Shown here: positions 1 through 10,740 of the stretch, in pieces | How the letters are laid out: each line of letters opens with the position of its first letter | Position numbering within the stretch: the stretch's first letter is position 1 | NCBI GenBank assembly: GCA_027604185.1 | Contig: JADGKB010000177.1 | Location: 1-20,722, forward strand | DNA length: 20,722 bases | Direction: 5' to 3' | Origin: Boothiomyces macroporosus | Taxonomy: Eukaryota > Chytridiomycota > Chytridiomycetes > Rhizophydiales > Terramycetaceae | The notes under the pieces: generated by a model | The model's input: the letters and a program-made list of their open reading frames with translations, nothing else | What the model was told of the DNA's origin: nothing | Database searches by the model: none | Made by a program: the position numbers and the translations under genes

Positions 1-2
1 TC

Positions 3-509
3 AAGCCATTTTCTAAAATGGCAAAAGCCTGGCACAAGCTCTCTGGTCAATGCAAACCATGGTCGGGAACTATTACCCTCACTCAGTCTGAACCGGTTGT
101 CAAAGATAAAAAGAGCAGAGTTAAAGTTGCAGGGTCTTTTGAAAGCGATTTGATAAGTGTCAAGCACGAAATTCGATTGATTTTCAAACTGCACGACCAT
201 GATTCAATTCAAAAGAAACTACCGATCGAATTTCTGGATATAGACAAGGAAACTAGAGACTGGGGACTGAGACAAATCCAGGGCCTTGCCAAAGAACTGA
301 CCCGCGCACAAAGTGTTTCTTCAAAACGCACCAGTGTGCTTGATAGACCAACTAGTCCAATTCGTTCCTCTACCCTACCTAGACCTGCTAAATCGGAAAT
401 GAGTCCGCCTGTTCCAGCCAAAGATATAATTCCTGACGATTCCATTTCTGTCAGGGACACAACCCTTCGCCCAATCGCAGAAGATGCAGTTGCGGCGAAA
501 GAAGAGTAA
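3..509 (+). CDS. Arrestin-like protein, C-terminal part (5' end outside window)
   Basis: The frame is open from the window edge (codons KPFSK before the first ATG at 18), so the gene very likely starts upstream and the ATG at 18 is internal. The visible part is a beta-rich stretch ending in a segment like ISVKHEIRLIFKLHDHDS followed by KKLPIEFLDID. This resembles the last strands of the arrestin C-terminal domain in fungal alpha-arrestins, where a 'hKHxLxIxhxF' strand precedes an 'LPhxI' strand. After it comes a Ser/Pro-rich tail of about 75 residues (RPTSPIRSSTLPRP) typical of a disordered, phosphorylatable end. Alpha-arrestins recruit Rsp5-type ubiquitin ligases to membrane proteins; no PPxY motif is visible in this fragment. 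The family call is from pattern only, and another beta-sandwich protein is possible. Confidence 0.5.
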   Translation, partial: KPFSKMAKAWHKLSGQCKPWSGTITLTQSEPVVKDKKSRVKVAGSFESDLISVKHEIRLIFKLHDHDSIQKKLPIEFLDIDKETRDWGLRQIQGLAKELTRAQSVSSKRTSVLDRPTSPIRSSTLPRPAKSEMSPPVPAKDIIPDDSISVRDTTLRPIAEDAVAAKEE

Positions 510-742
510 TCAGTTTTCAATATAAATCGTTCATTGTTACCATTTCGATTTGTGCCAAATGCTGTTCTCCACTCTAAATCTCCAATAATTCGGTGATCGT
601 GTTGGCTATGAATTTTTGAATCGATCAAGCTATTATTTCCACTGAATACACTCTGTGGTCTTTCATCACCATTGAAATTATAGCAATCAAGAGTGTGGGT
701 TTTAGTCACAGCCTCTAGTTGCTTTCTTTTTCATACTCTGGA

Positions 743-3191
743 ATGTCGTATAGAGACCAGGAAACATTTTCGGCTCACTATGCACTATTCAGAGAATATC
801 TAGAATCCTATTTCAGTCAGGGATATTCAATGGGTCCATCCTCAGCAACGTCCAGAATTAACCGATTACCACCAGAGCAATTTCTGGATGTATCTATGGA
901 TGTGTACGATGAATTGAACAGGAGATTGAATGATTCAAAAGACTGTAATTCAGTTATAACCGCTAGTGCCTTTTTTACCAATTCGCACCGATTTGGCCCC
1001 AAAGAGAAACCAAGCGAGACAAAAGATGGCGACATTGCCAGAAAACAGATTCAAGGAATTGGCAGCTCAATTATATTTTGAAATTGAAAAAAGATTCCCA
1101 AATATCGCTTCAGATTTTAATGCTCGATATGGAGTACTTTTTTGTTTATCTTAGGCTTTGGATGTGGAGCCCCCAAGACCGATTTCTAGTTCACCGTCAC
1201 CAAGAGAAACAGAAAGAGTAATTTCTGGCAGAAGAGATGTAATGTAATTGTAATCCTAGAATACCGAACGGAATAGCAGACCAGACAGGAGTGAACGGCC
1301 ACCAGACAGACCAGTGGAAAGATCTGAACGAACTCGGAACGCGGCAGTTGCTAGTGAACCTGGTGCAAGAAGAAGAAGAGACCCTTCTACCGAAAACAGA
1401 AGAGCGCCTTCACAAAGAGCACGTTCAAGAGATCCAAATACCAGAATTCCATCGTACAGAAGTGACGAAGGCAATAATAATGCACAGAATACTGAAGCGA
1501 TGCGGGAAGAAATGGCAAAGATTCAATCTGATTATGAATTTAAGATTGCAATGTTGGAAAAGAAATTAAAGGAAGCCGAGCTCTCAAGTCAAGATTTACA
1601 AAATCAGATGTCTACCAAGAATAATGATTCTCGCAAATATCAAACTGAAATATCTCAGCTGCAACAGCAAAACGCAGATCTAATTGAAGACTATGAAAAA
1701 CTAAAGTTAGATTATGGGAAAATGCAAAAGGTAATTCAATATTAAGCTCAAGGACTACAAAGCATTAGATTCTACAAATTTAGAGTTGGAACAGCGACTG
1801 GAAAAATTGCAGCGGGATTATGATTTATTGCAAGAGGACTTTGATAGAGAGCAACAGATTACAAAGGATTTGGAACTGCGAGTGAGGCAACAAGACGACA
1901 AGTATTTGAAACTACAAGATGACTACGACGACCAACAACGAGTTTTAGATAATATTCGAAATGACTCTGCTGCTCTGGTAAAAGATGTTCAAGTCTTGAA
2001 TCAACAAATAGAAACTTCAAATTCAGAACTTGATGCATTGAAAGCCAACAAACAGTTGCTCGCAGGTGAATTGTCAAAAGCAGAAAATGAAGTTGCATCG
2101 CTAAAGAAAGAAGTAGAAAGACTGCAGGAAGAACTGAAAAAGAAGGCCCAAGTCAGAACATCTATTAATGCCTATCAATCACCAATAAGGTCAGCCTCCA
2201 ATTCTCCTGCTCCACTGGATAAACCAATGTCCCCAAGAAAGGAACAAATTGTCTCTCCAAAAAGAGAGCAGATTACTTCCCCCACACAGAGCGATAGAAC
2301 AGAAAAGGATGACTTGGCCACCGATTTACTGTCCACTTTCAAAAAGATTTCCAAAGATTTAATTGACTCTACAAAGAACAGCAATCCTGTTTCGGTTCTT
2401 GGGCCAATGAAAAGCCTACTGCTTACTTGTAAACAAATCACCCAAGACTGTGAAGAGAAAGAAGATGATCCTAAAGTTTCAAATGCTGATAAAGACGACT
2501 TGGCAGATTCTAAAGGAAAGCTTTCTGAAAGCTTGACTCATTTGATGGGTATTGCAAAGGAACATGCCTCTGGCAGTGCCAAGTATGATACATCAGCAGA
2601 AATACAGAGTGAAATTGAGTATCTAACCAACTGTGTTGCAGATTTACTTGATTTGCTTAAATTTGTATCAAAAGCACCAGCTCCAAAGCCAACTAATCCC
2701 GTCAGCTCACAGAGAGATACAATGAGACAGTCGGTTGCATATACCAACGAAGAATTACCTCCATTTGAACTCCCAGAGCTAAAAGTATTTGCTTTTTGAT
2801 ATTTAGGATTATTTACAAGAGCAAACAGATATAATTGCGCATAACATTCAAGATTTGCTTGCTGCTATTAAACAAAACTCTCCGACAGACAACGTTACTA
2901 AATTTATTAACAGCATCGCAACTTGCATGGATAATATTATTTATGAAACTCAAGGGACATTGGATATCTCTCCACAGATGAATCAAGATGCAATGGCTGA
3001 CGCCGATGATATTCTAGCTGTTCTTGGAGATATTCGAAATGAGCTATTGGATTTGAATGATATGATAATTAAGACCCCGAACGATCGGGCAATCAAGCAA
3101 AAAGTTGGGACATTGTCTTATGAAGTTGCAAAGGTAATAGTTTGATTAACTTTAGCAAGCCAAGGATCTGTTGGTTGTGTTGGATTATTGA
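743..3191 (+). CDS. SPA2: Spa2-family cell polarity scaffold (two SHD/GIT repeats, coiled coil)
   Basis: Seven exons joined across six introns (945-966, 1134-1154, 1239-1259, 1731-1752, 2785-2806, 3134-3155; 21-22 nt) give 772 residues. Two Spa2-homology (GIT/SHD1) repeats lie at about residues 39-62 (RLPPEQFLDVSMDVYDELNR) and 85-111 (LPENRFKELAAQLYFEIEKR), the second restored only by splicing. An Arg/Ser-rich linker is followed by a heptad-rich coiled coil at about 225-445, a Ser/Pro linker (SPIRSASNSP), and a helical C-terminal domain with the conserved-looking ELPELKDYLQEQTDIIA segment made across intron 5. Spa2 is a polarisome scaffold at growing tips, binding MAPK-module kinases, formin and Rab GAPs. 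I chose ATG 743 because it is the first in-frame ATG and sits 38 residues before repeat 1. The gene converges on Snf1 with 59 bp between stops. Confidence 0.88.
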
Positions 3192-3250
3192 AATTATATA
3201 TAGTAAAGTCTTTATTTGTGGCTATCATTTATTGATCTATTTTGAATACA

Positions 3251-4870
<1,620 letters not shown>

Positions 4871-5154
4871 TTTGGATTGCGGGCGTTTGCAAAAAGTTCT
4901 TTGAGACGGGAGCCCAAAAATAGCATGGAACCCAGGAAAGATTATTTCTCAAGCATACTTGCTACGCACCGGATTGGCGATGCTCGCCTCTTCGCTATCC
5001 CCGCCAAACAGAACTGCTTGTAGATCTACCTGCGATCCGTATCTCAATGAGTAATATAGTTTCATTTATTTTGATGCATTTCTCCATGCAATCTGCTGGG
5101 GCAAGTATTTGTTGGTAAATAAAGGTGCTTTGCGACTGTTTCCTCCCACCATCT

Positions 5155-6288
5155 ATGATTGCGAGCGTACTATTTGCTTCCTTACTAGCTCAGTCTCCCG
5201 ACCCAGCGACATCTCCAGAATACATTGGGAACTGCCTTTCTCAAACTATCGACTTTTCTGACACCTCACGCATTTTTGACATGGGAGGGTTGCCAACATT
5301 GACAGATATCAAAGGGCTTGATGTCTCCAGATATGACATGACTATGGACTACAATTCTCAAAATATAAAAATCATTCCGGGGTCTGGAGTTAGGCTCGAT
5401 CTTACTCCAAATAAAGCTGGTGGGGATCCAGTTGGAACAAGAATGTCTTCAACTAGATTCATGCAATACGGAAAAGTTTCGGCTGTATTGAAAGCACCTG
5501 CAGTCAGTGGAATCGTCATTACGTTTATTTCCATGGGCCCTCAGCTCCCTGACCCTAATGTGGACCTTAGCTATGTTGATCCTTCTGGTGGTGATGAAAT
5601 CGATTGGGAATTATTAGGATCTGATCCCCTTCATGCCGAAAGTAATATATTCTATAGAGGGATCCCAGAATACGGAATAAGGAGCGGGACTCACCCACTC
5701 TCGAATAACATTACTGAATTTCACAAGTACACCATTGATTGGAAACATGATTTGATCAATTTCCTGATCGATGATCAGCTAGTTCGCACTTACTACAAAA
5801 ATAGCACTTTGGCAACCGATTCAAGATCGGCAACAGAGCAATTCTTTCCAAATCGCGCTGGAAAGTTTCAAATTAGTATTTGGAGCCAAGCATGTAAGAA
5901 TGTTTAATGTTAGCAAATACTTGGGCGGGAGGAGCTGCAAAGTTTGCAAATGGAGTTGATTCATACTCTGCTTATTATAAATCGATTGAGGTGGAATGTT
6001 ACGATAGTAACGACACGGTGGTACCAAAATGGCCCAACTCTGCTTCAAACCCAGATAAACTTCCATCAATACCAAATCAGCCAACAGCCGGTATTACTGT
6101 TATTAATTATAGTATTCAATGGAGTAATCCCAAAGACAGCCGCTCCGGGATTTGTCGGGCCTATTACTAGCCAGTATGACGGATATGGGAATTTAATAAC
6201 TATAGCTCAAACTTCGTTCTCCAATGTGAGCTCATATGGAGCCGCATCTTTATTAACCTTTGCGTTGATCCTTCTCTTGTCATTGTGA
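5155..6288 (+). CDS. CRH-type GH16 transglycosylase (chitin-glucan cross-linking), GPI-anchored
   Basis: Three exons (introns 5894-5913 and 6091-6112) give 363 residues. There is a short N-terminal signal peptide (MIASVLFASLLA) and then a GH16 domain. The catalytic signature is DEIDWELLG, with Glu148 as nucleophile, Asp150 and acid/base Glu152 in the E-x-D-x-E order of fungal Crh1/Utr2. YTIDWKHDLINFLIDD and WAGGAAKF are further family landmarks, the latter restored by the first intron. A hydrophobic C-terminus (AASLLTFALILLLSL) after a Ser/Asn stretch fits a GPI signal; only the second intron brings it into frame. The CBM18 chitin-binding module of some Crh proteins is absent. Crh enzymes transfer chitin chains to beta-glucans in the cell wall. 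ATG 5155 is chosen because it directly starts the signal peptide. A 35-bp gap separates it from the next gene, and it is divergent from Snf1. Confidence 0.9.
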
Positions 6289-6323
6289 ATAAATAATAAG
6301 CATCACGTTTTTTAAGCTTTTGA

Positions 6324-7964
6324 ATGACGTTTCGAAATCTTTGGTTGAGTATGATACTAGCTCTTCTAACAAATAGCATTGAAGCAGCCTCATTAGCCGT
6401 CGAATCACAATGGAAAACAGGCGATTGCGTTGGTCCGCCAGACGCAATATACCAATTTCAACTAGTGGACTACAAAGCCAGTTCTCCGAAAATTCACAAC
6501 GAAACCTGGCCGCCATCATTTGCAACTTTTCTCAATACCAACCCGATGTATTCGTGTGGGAGGATGAATAATGAACTGCACCCTTACCAATGCTGCGTGT
6601 CATCTCTCAACTATACTTTGACCAAAATGCAAAGTGTTACGTTCGACTATTTAGATCCACAAGGGATACAAAATAACATCCCAAAAGCAGCAACAGGAAG
6701 CAGTTATTGTTTTATACAAGATGCCGGGAATAATACTTTTGGCTATAAATCACTGCATATCCGCAATAATACTTGCATTGAAAATATGCTATGTACTATG
6801 CCGTCAATACAGTTTTATAATACTAAGGATTGTTCTGGCAATGTTACATTGAATGTGGATGTAACTGTGCCTTCTAGCATTACAACACCGCGAGGACTTG
6901 TAAATATGTCACAGATATTAAATATACAGGGAAACACACAATACTTTCGTTGGATATCCCAAATACCAAAAAGCTTGCTGGTGCCTAATTATTCATACGT
7001 AATTGATGTTGTTAGCATACTCTGTGCGGTTCTGTCAGTTGTATGTTATCTTACCACGATCCCCTATTATGCTTACTTGGTTTACCAAAGGTGGTCGCCC
7101 TTGTATATGCTTGTAACTGTCGAACAATCAATGTGGATGATTTCGAATGCACTATCCGTTTGGAACTCTTATGGGACGTATCCTTCATCGTATGTGGGAA
7201 ACATATCAAAAACTATAAACGCACTCACTCAAAATATAGCTTCAGTCATGGGTGTATGTACGTCTGCTTATTTGGGGCTGAGAATTTATGGTACAAATTG
7301 GAAGTTGGATTGTGCAGTGTATGCATTCATAATAATCAGCAACTTTGCATTTAATGGTACCTCATACTTGTATTATTCTTACGCAACGAATATGTATGGA
7401 TGGGCATATGCGATTTGGCCATATTGGAAGCCTTATTCGGTGTATTGGTACATTCTAATGATGATACTAAACTCGCTACCAATATTAGGGATTATTTATA
7501 CACTGTTGAAATCCAAAACGACGAAAATGTATCCAATGTTTCAAAAATTTGTAAAGGAGCATCCTCGATTCATGATTCTCTACGCATTCTACAACTTTAA
7601 CACTGTTTGCTATATCGGACTGGCATTATTCAGGTCTTATGCAAGAGTTCTTTATGGAATTGATCGAAATGATTATTCAATAGGAAACATTCAAAACTTT
7701 CCAATTGCAGTTCACTCGGTTATTCAAACGTTTTGTCTGCGAGCACTAATGGAAATCTCCAAGCAGAAAACTGGCAAGAGCAGGAAGACAGGGTCTAGCC
7801 GGCCAAAGAAGGAAGATGAAGGGATTAAAAAGAGCTCAAATGCACCTGAAACTTCAAAAGCAGAATCAGGGTACACTTCAGATCATGCCCTTACGCGTAA
7901 ATCGACTCGTAAAGAATTGGTTGCCACTGTTATTCAACCAAAGTTTTCCACAGTAGATGAATAA
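6324..7964 (+). CDS. Seven-transmembrane receptor-like protein with secreted cysteine ectodomain
   Basis: A single 546-residue open frame without introns. It has a signal peptide (residues 1-22) and an ectodomain of about 200 residues with eight cysteines (35, 78, 90, 91, 129, 151, 157, 170) and many N-x-S/T sites. Seven hydrophobic spans follow at about 224-254, 257-280, 298-322, 328-350, 374-396, 416-436 and 461-478. A basic, Ser/Lys-rich cytoplasmic tail (about 480-546) ends the protein. This layout fits a G-protein-coupled-receptor-like surface protein, with the tail in the cytosol. I do not recognise a named family; no DRY or NPxxY motif is evident. An adhesion-like or zoospore chemosensory role is inference only. 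It is the longest uninterrupted frame of the window, unlike its intron-rich neighbours, and its stop is 4 bp from the opposing stop at 7969. Confidence 0.75.
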   Translation: MTFRNLWLSMILALLTNSIEAASLAVESQWKTGDCVGPPDAIYQFQLVDYKASSPKIHNETWPPSFATFLNTNPMYSCGRMNNELHPYQCCVSSLNYTLTKMQSVTFDYLDPQGIQNNIPKAATGSSYCFIQDAGNNTFGYKSLHIRNNTCIENMLCTMPSIQFYNTKDCSGNVTLNVDVTVPSSITTPRGLVNMSQILNIQGNTQYFRWISQIPKSLLVPNYSYVIDVVSILCAVLSVVCYLTTIPYYAYLVYQRWSPLYMLVTVEQSMWMISNALSVWNSYGTYPSSYVGNISKTINALTQNIASVMGVCTSAYLGLRIYGTNWKLDCAVYAFIIISNFAFNGTSYLYYSYATNMYGWAYAIWPYWKPYSVYWYILMMILNSLPILGIIYTLLKSKTTKMYPMFQKFVKEHPRFMILYAFYNFNTVCYIGLALFRSYARVLYGIDRNDYSIGNIQNFPIAVHSVIQTFCLRALMEISKQKTGKSRKTGSSRPKKEDEGIKKSSNAPETSKAESGYTSDHALTRKSTRKELVATVIQPKFSTVDE

Positions 7965-7968
7965 ACCG

Positions 7969-8151
7969 CTAGATTATTGTTGGTAGTTTGGAGATTCTAT
8001 AATAAATTAGAGCGTCATTGATGTAATTGTACCACTTTATTGTGATGTCACGATTCTTTACAGCATAAAATCTTTGAGCTACAGAATCCATTCGCCGTTG
8101 CGTAAATATACTCACGTCCAGAATTATTTCAGGGCCAGTAAGATTTGACAT
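7969..8151 (-). CDS. Small conserved-looking protein of unknown function, 60 aa
   Basis: One exon from ATG 8151 to TAG at 7971-7969. The product is charged and probably helical (QRRMDSVAQRFYAVKNRDIT), with no signal peptide or membrane span. I do not recognise it. Support for it being a real gene is positional: it fills exactly the gap between the 7TM gene (4 bp from its stop) and Ist3 (39 bp between the two start codons), in a window where genes are closely packed. No 19-22 nt intron with a GTA start and a TTAAC-like branch site could be placed inside it. It could instead be the last exon of a gene in another frame, but the ATG lies so close to the Ist3 start that little room is left. Confidence 0.5.
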   Translation of the reverse strand: MSNLTGPEIILDVSIFTQRRMDSVAQRFYAVKNRDITIKWYNYINDALIYYRISKLPTII

Positions 8152-8190
8152 TTTCTTTGCAATTTGTTTTCAAAAAATTCAAGATCAACC
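8152..8190. promoter_or_regulatory. 39-bp divergent promoter between unknown small gene and IST3
   Basis: Only 39 bp separate the two opposing ATG codons. The segment is AT-rich with T and A runs. It must hold at least the leader sequences of both genes, so transcription start sites may lie inside the opposite coding sequence. No clear TATA box is seen. Confidence 0.45.
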
Positions 8191-9053
8191 ATGGCTCACA
8201 ATACCAGAAATATTCAGCGGCTCAATCAGATAGAACTGGAGAAGGGCTTGATAGGAAAAGCCAGTTGGCATGACCAATTTAAAGTAATACAGATTAACCG
8301 TAGGATTCAGCCTACATCTATGTCGGCAGTTTACCGTTTGAGCTGACAGAAGGAGATTTGATTGCAATATTTTCACAGTATGGAGAAGTTATAGACTTGG
8401 ATTTAATCAGGGATATAGAGACTGGGAAATCAAAAGGATTCTGTTTTATTGGATATGAAAATCAGAAAAGCACTGTCCTGGCTGTTGATAATTTGAATGG
8501 AATAAAGATTCTAGATCGCACTATTAGAGTAGATCATACAGAGAAGTATGTGAAGCGACCAATGAAAGGAGAAAGCGAACAAGAGTTTCAAGAACGAGAA
8601 CAAAGAAGACGAGATTTAGTTTTGCCGCCCCACTTGAAACCGGGATATGTTCCTGAATCAGATGATGAGGAAGAGGGAGGGGCTGCTAAACTAAACGAAG
8701 ATCCAATGAGTTCATATTTCAGCGAGAAGAAAATGAAAAAAGAAAAGAAAGAAAAGAAGGAAAAGAAAGGGAGAAAGCGACAACGAGAATCAAGTGCGGA
8801 GCGCAATCATCCAAGAGATGATTCACAATCATCAAGGAAAGATCATCTCAGCCATCATAGAGAAAAGTACAGACGTGACGATTCCAGGGATAGGATATAT
8901 GACAAATATGATAGAAGCGACTCCCGAGAAAGGTCAGGGCGCAGATATGAAAGTAACTACTCCAGGGACAGGACAGAGAGAAGCTATGATACAAGAGACA
9001 GATCCAGGGAAAGACACAAAAGCAGTAAATACCCAGATAGCTATAAAGAATGA
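8191..9053 (+). CDS. IST3: Ist3/Snu17/RBMX2 RRM protein of the RES complex and U2 snRNP
   Basis: Two exons (intron 8284-8303, 20 nt) give 280 residues. The N-terminus NIQRLNQIELEKGL...SWHDQFKDSAYIYVG is the distinctive start of Ist3/RBMX2, and the intron falls exactly between WHDQFK and DSAYIYVG. The single RRM has RNP2 at 34-39 and RNP1 (KSKGFCFI) at 73-80, followed by DNLNGIKILDRTIRVDH, then KRP and a PPHLKPGY-like segment. The last 130 residues are Lys/Glu and Arg/Ser/Asp-rich (RDRSRERHK), as in animal RBMX2 rather than short yeast Ist3. The protein joins Bud13 and Pml1 in the RES complex, which stabilises the activated spliceosome and helps splicing of weak introns. Its own transcript needs splicing of a 20-nt intron. 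ATG 8191 fits the family N-terminus. Confidence 0.93.
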
Positions 9054-9115
9054 AAAAATAAACTGAATTATAAACAATTACATTAAAATTTAGTGAAATA
9101 GAATTTATAAAGAGC

Positions 9116-9640
9116 TTATTCTTCGTCTTCTTCTTCTTCTTCATCTCCGGCAATGTTGAAGTATCTCAATTCATAAGCAGATTTGGAGGATGCAACAACA
9201 CGGATCCAGTCACGGAGAGAGTGCTTCTTCAAGAACTTCTTTGCAAGGTACTTGATGTAACGCTTAGCAAATGGAGTGGTGGCAGAAGCGGTAACGGTAA
9301 TGATGGAACCAGAACGAGCAATGGTAACGGCATCAGTCAAGTTTCCAGTGCGACCTTCAACCTTGATTCTGTCTTGCAAGAATTTTTCGAATTGAGCAAT
9401 GTCGAAAACACCATCAGCAGCTGGCTTGGTAGCATCGATAGTGAACTTGGAAGCAGTCTTCTTTTGAACTTGTTTCTATTGGTTAATCTGTTCAAAGCCC
9501 TACTCTTGACATAAACATTTGAGCAAACAATAAAAGCTACTCGTCGTTTAAATGCCGAATTCAAATTGAATTTGAGCAAAGGTAAATGTTATTGTTCTTG
9601 TTTAATGTCGGTAGAGGGTTGCTATACATACTTGAGCCAT
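9116..9640 (-). CDS. RPL22: 60S ribosomal protein eL22
   Basis: Two exons: ATG GCT CAA (MAQ) at 9640-9632, then a 156-nt intron (9631-9476), then 9475-9116. The 122-residue product reads [22 protein letters not shown], then [15 protein letters not shown], then [21 protein letters not shown], then [20 protein letters not shown] and an acidic EEEEEDEE tail. This matches eukaryotic eL22 in every block and in length. eL22 sits on the large subunit near the exit tunnel. A first exon of only a few codons followed by a comparatively long intron is typical of fungal ribosomal protein genes. Codon use is more biased (GCC, AAG, TTC, ACC) than in neighbours, as expected for high expression. It converges with IST3, 62 bp apart. 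Confidence 0.96.
9476..9631 (-). other. Long intron of RPL22 (156 nt)
   Basis: Begins GTATGT, the strong fungal 5' splice site, and ends GATTAACCAATAG, with a TTAAC branch-like site about 6 nt before the AG. It is roughly seven times longer than the other introns here. It carries an 11-bp direct repeat (ATTTGAGCAAA on the + strand at 9517-9527 and 9570-9580) and a short palindrome around CAAATTCAATTTG. No convincing C/D or H/ACA snoRNA boxes were found. Confidence 0.85.
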
Positions 9641-10211
9641 TTGAAAAGTAAGAAATTTTTTTGTTGGATTGGATTTTAACTTTTTTTTTATTGGATCTCA
9701 GCCAATGAAATTCTCCGAAGTCACATGATTTAGTTGAACATAAACTGGGAAGCTATTAATAGTGTCAACCACTTCTCGAGCGACTGACTTGGGTTTTGAC
9801 GTTCCAATATTTCCATCCCGCTCATATTTAAAATTATATTCCCGCGAATATCGTAAAATCAAAAGCTAAATTGGTAGCTCTAGATGATCTACAGACATTC
9901 ATGGAATGTTAGATCTACCTTGAACATCTTTACCAAACAGGGAAAATTGAGATATTAAATTTCAAAGGGCCCGTTCTATACCTATTAAAGTCTGTCCTTT
10001 TGATTGTGGATCCCAGACATAAATGTCTTTTGCTAATCTATCCAACTGGTATAGACTAAAACAACTTACTGTGATAGCTAAACAGTGTATAAAATTGAAA
10101 TTCCATCACTTGTATTAACATACTGCAATTGTAAATTTACGGCATAAATGTTCATATTAGTATTTAGAATCATAAAATATAAATATATTATTTACAAAAT
10201 GGAAGAGTTGC
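9641..10211. other. 571-bp stretch without a supported gene
   Basis: It should contain the RPL22 promoter near 9641-9750 (T-rich tracts, CCAAT-like GCCAATGAA at about 9700) and the 3' flank of the lysine-rich gene. Two short frames look mildly coding: a + strand 31-residue frame at 10023-10118, and a minus-strand stretch open from 10105 to 9962 without an ATG (it reads KDIYVWDPQSKGQTLIGIER). They overlap each other and neither can be confirmed. Palindromes occur at 9886-9915 and at about 10016 (AGACATAAATGTCT). No tRNA boxes were seen. Confidence 0.5.
9886..9915. repeat. Imperfect inverted repeat (hairpin) in intergenic DNA
   Basis: GATCTA (9886-9891), CAG bulge, ACATTC (9895-9900), ATG loop, GAATGT (9904-9909), TAGATC (9910-9915). 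The two perfect 6-bp arms are interrupted by one 3-nt bulge. It could be part of a structured RNA, a protein-binding palindrome, or chance in AT-rich DNA. Confidence 0.5.
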
Positions 10212-10715
10212 TTAAAGCGCGTTCTTTGCGGTGTTTGGGTCAAGCTCAATGTCTTGGAGCACAGCTGGTTCAGCGGCGGCGGCAGCAGCAGGAGGAGCAG
10301 CAGCTTGACCAGCATTTGCATTTGCATTAGCATTTTGGGCAGCAGCTTTGTTTGCGTTTTTCTTTCCGCCCTTCTTTCCACCTTTTTTACCCTTCTTTCC
10401 TCCCTTCTTTGCCTTCTTTGCTTTCTTGCCTCCTTTCTTGGTCTTTTTGGCTTTCTTGCCTCCTTTCTTTGCCTTTTTGGCTTTCTTGCCTCCCTTCTTT
10501 GCCTTTTTGGCTTTCTTTGCTTTCCCACCTTTCTTTGCCTTCTTTCCGCCCTTCTTTGCTACAGCTTTCTTTGCACCTCGAGGAAGAGCTTCTGGAACCG
10601 GATTAGCTTCGCGCTTATCCAACGCATTTGAGCCAGCAAGTGAAGATTCAAAATCAGCTGGAGTAGCACCAACAACCGCGAGAATTGCAAACAGATGAAT
10701 GATAAATTTGAACAT
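10212..10715 (-). CDS. Secreted lysine/glycine repeat protein with Kex2-like processing site
   Basis: A single exon encoding 167 residues. A signal peptide (MFKFIIHLFAILAVVGA) is followed by a short acidic pro-region and the sequence LDKREANP. The dibasic KR at 34-35 followed by EA is the arrangement cut by Kex2 and then trimmed by Ste13 in yeast alpha-factor precursor. From residue 48 to 119 the protein is almost only Lys, Gly and Ala, built from 10-residue units KKAKKAKKGG (about four copies) grading into KKGKKGGKKGG. The tail is Ala/Asn-rich (NANANANAGQAAA) and then acidic. No GPI signal is evident. A secreted polycation could bind acidic wall polymers, DNA or membranes, or act as an adhesive; this is inference. 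The start is fixed by the signal peptide and a TATA box 26 bp upstream. Confidence 0.75.
   Translation of the reverse strand: MFKFIIHLFAILAVVGATPADFESSLAGSNALDKREANPVPEALPRGAKKAVAKKGGKKAKKGGKAKKAKKAKKGGKKAKKAKKGGKKAKKTKKGGKKAKKAKKGGKKGKKGGKKGGKKNANKAAAQNANANANAGQAAAPPAAAAAAEPAVLQDIELDPNTAKNAL
10359..10574 (-). repeat. Lysine-glycine coding repeats (30-bp units)
   Basis: Tandem units of 30 bp encode KKAKKAKKGG; the best-kept copies lie at about 10390-10530. The + strand is a long C/T-rich tract of CTTCTTTGCC-like words, so the overlapping + strand frames rich in Phe, Leu and Ser are by-products. Such tracts are prone to copy-number change. Confidence 0.8.
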
Positions 10716-10740
10716 TTTGGATGTTGCAGATTTGGTTTTC

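Noticed and set aside
1731..1746. A 16-nt intron GTAATTCAATATTAAG in Spa2
   Set aside because: It keeps the frame, but extending to the next AG gives a 22-nt intron (1731-1752) that matches the other Spa2 introns and uses ATTAAG as the branch region.
7043..7600. Two + strand frames inside the 7TM gene
   Set aside because: They are out-of-frame shadows of a longer frame with clear membrane spans.
9337..9579. Minus-strand frame of 80 codons across the RPL22 intron
   Set aside because: It reads through the intron in a different frame from eL22 and has no recognisable product.
9476..9631. A snoRNA in the RPL22 intron
   Set aside because: No adequate C/D or H/ACA boxes with flanking stems could be found by eye.
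10254..10698. Overlapping + strand frames rich in Phe, Leu and Ser
   Set aside because: They are antisense readings of the lysine-glycine codon repeats; the minus strand has the signal peptide and promoter.
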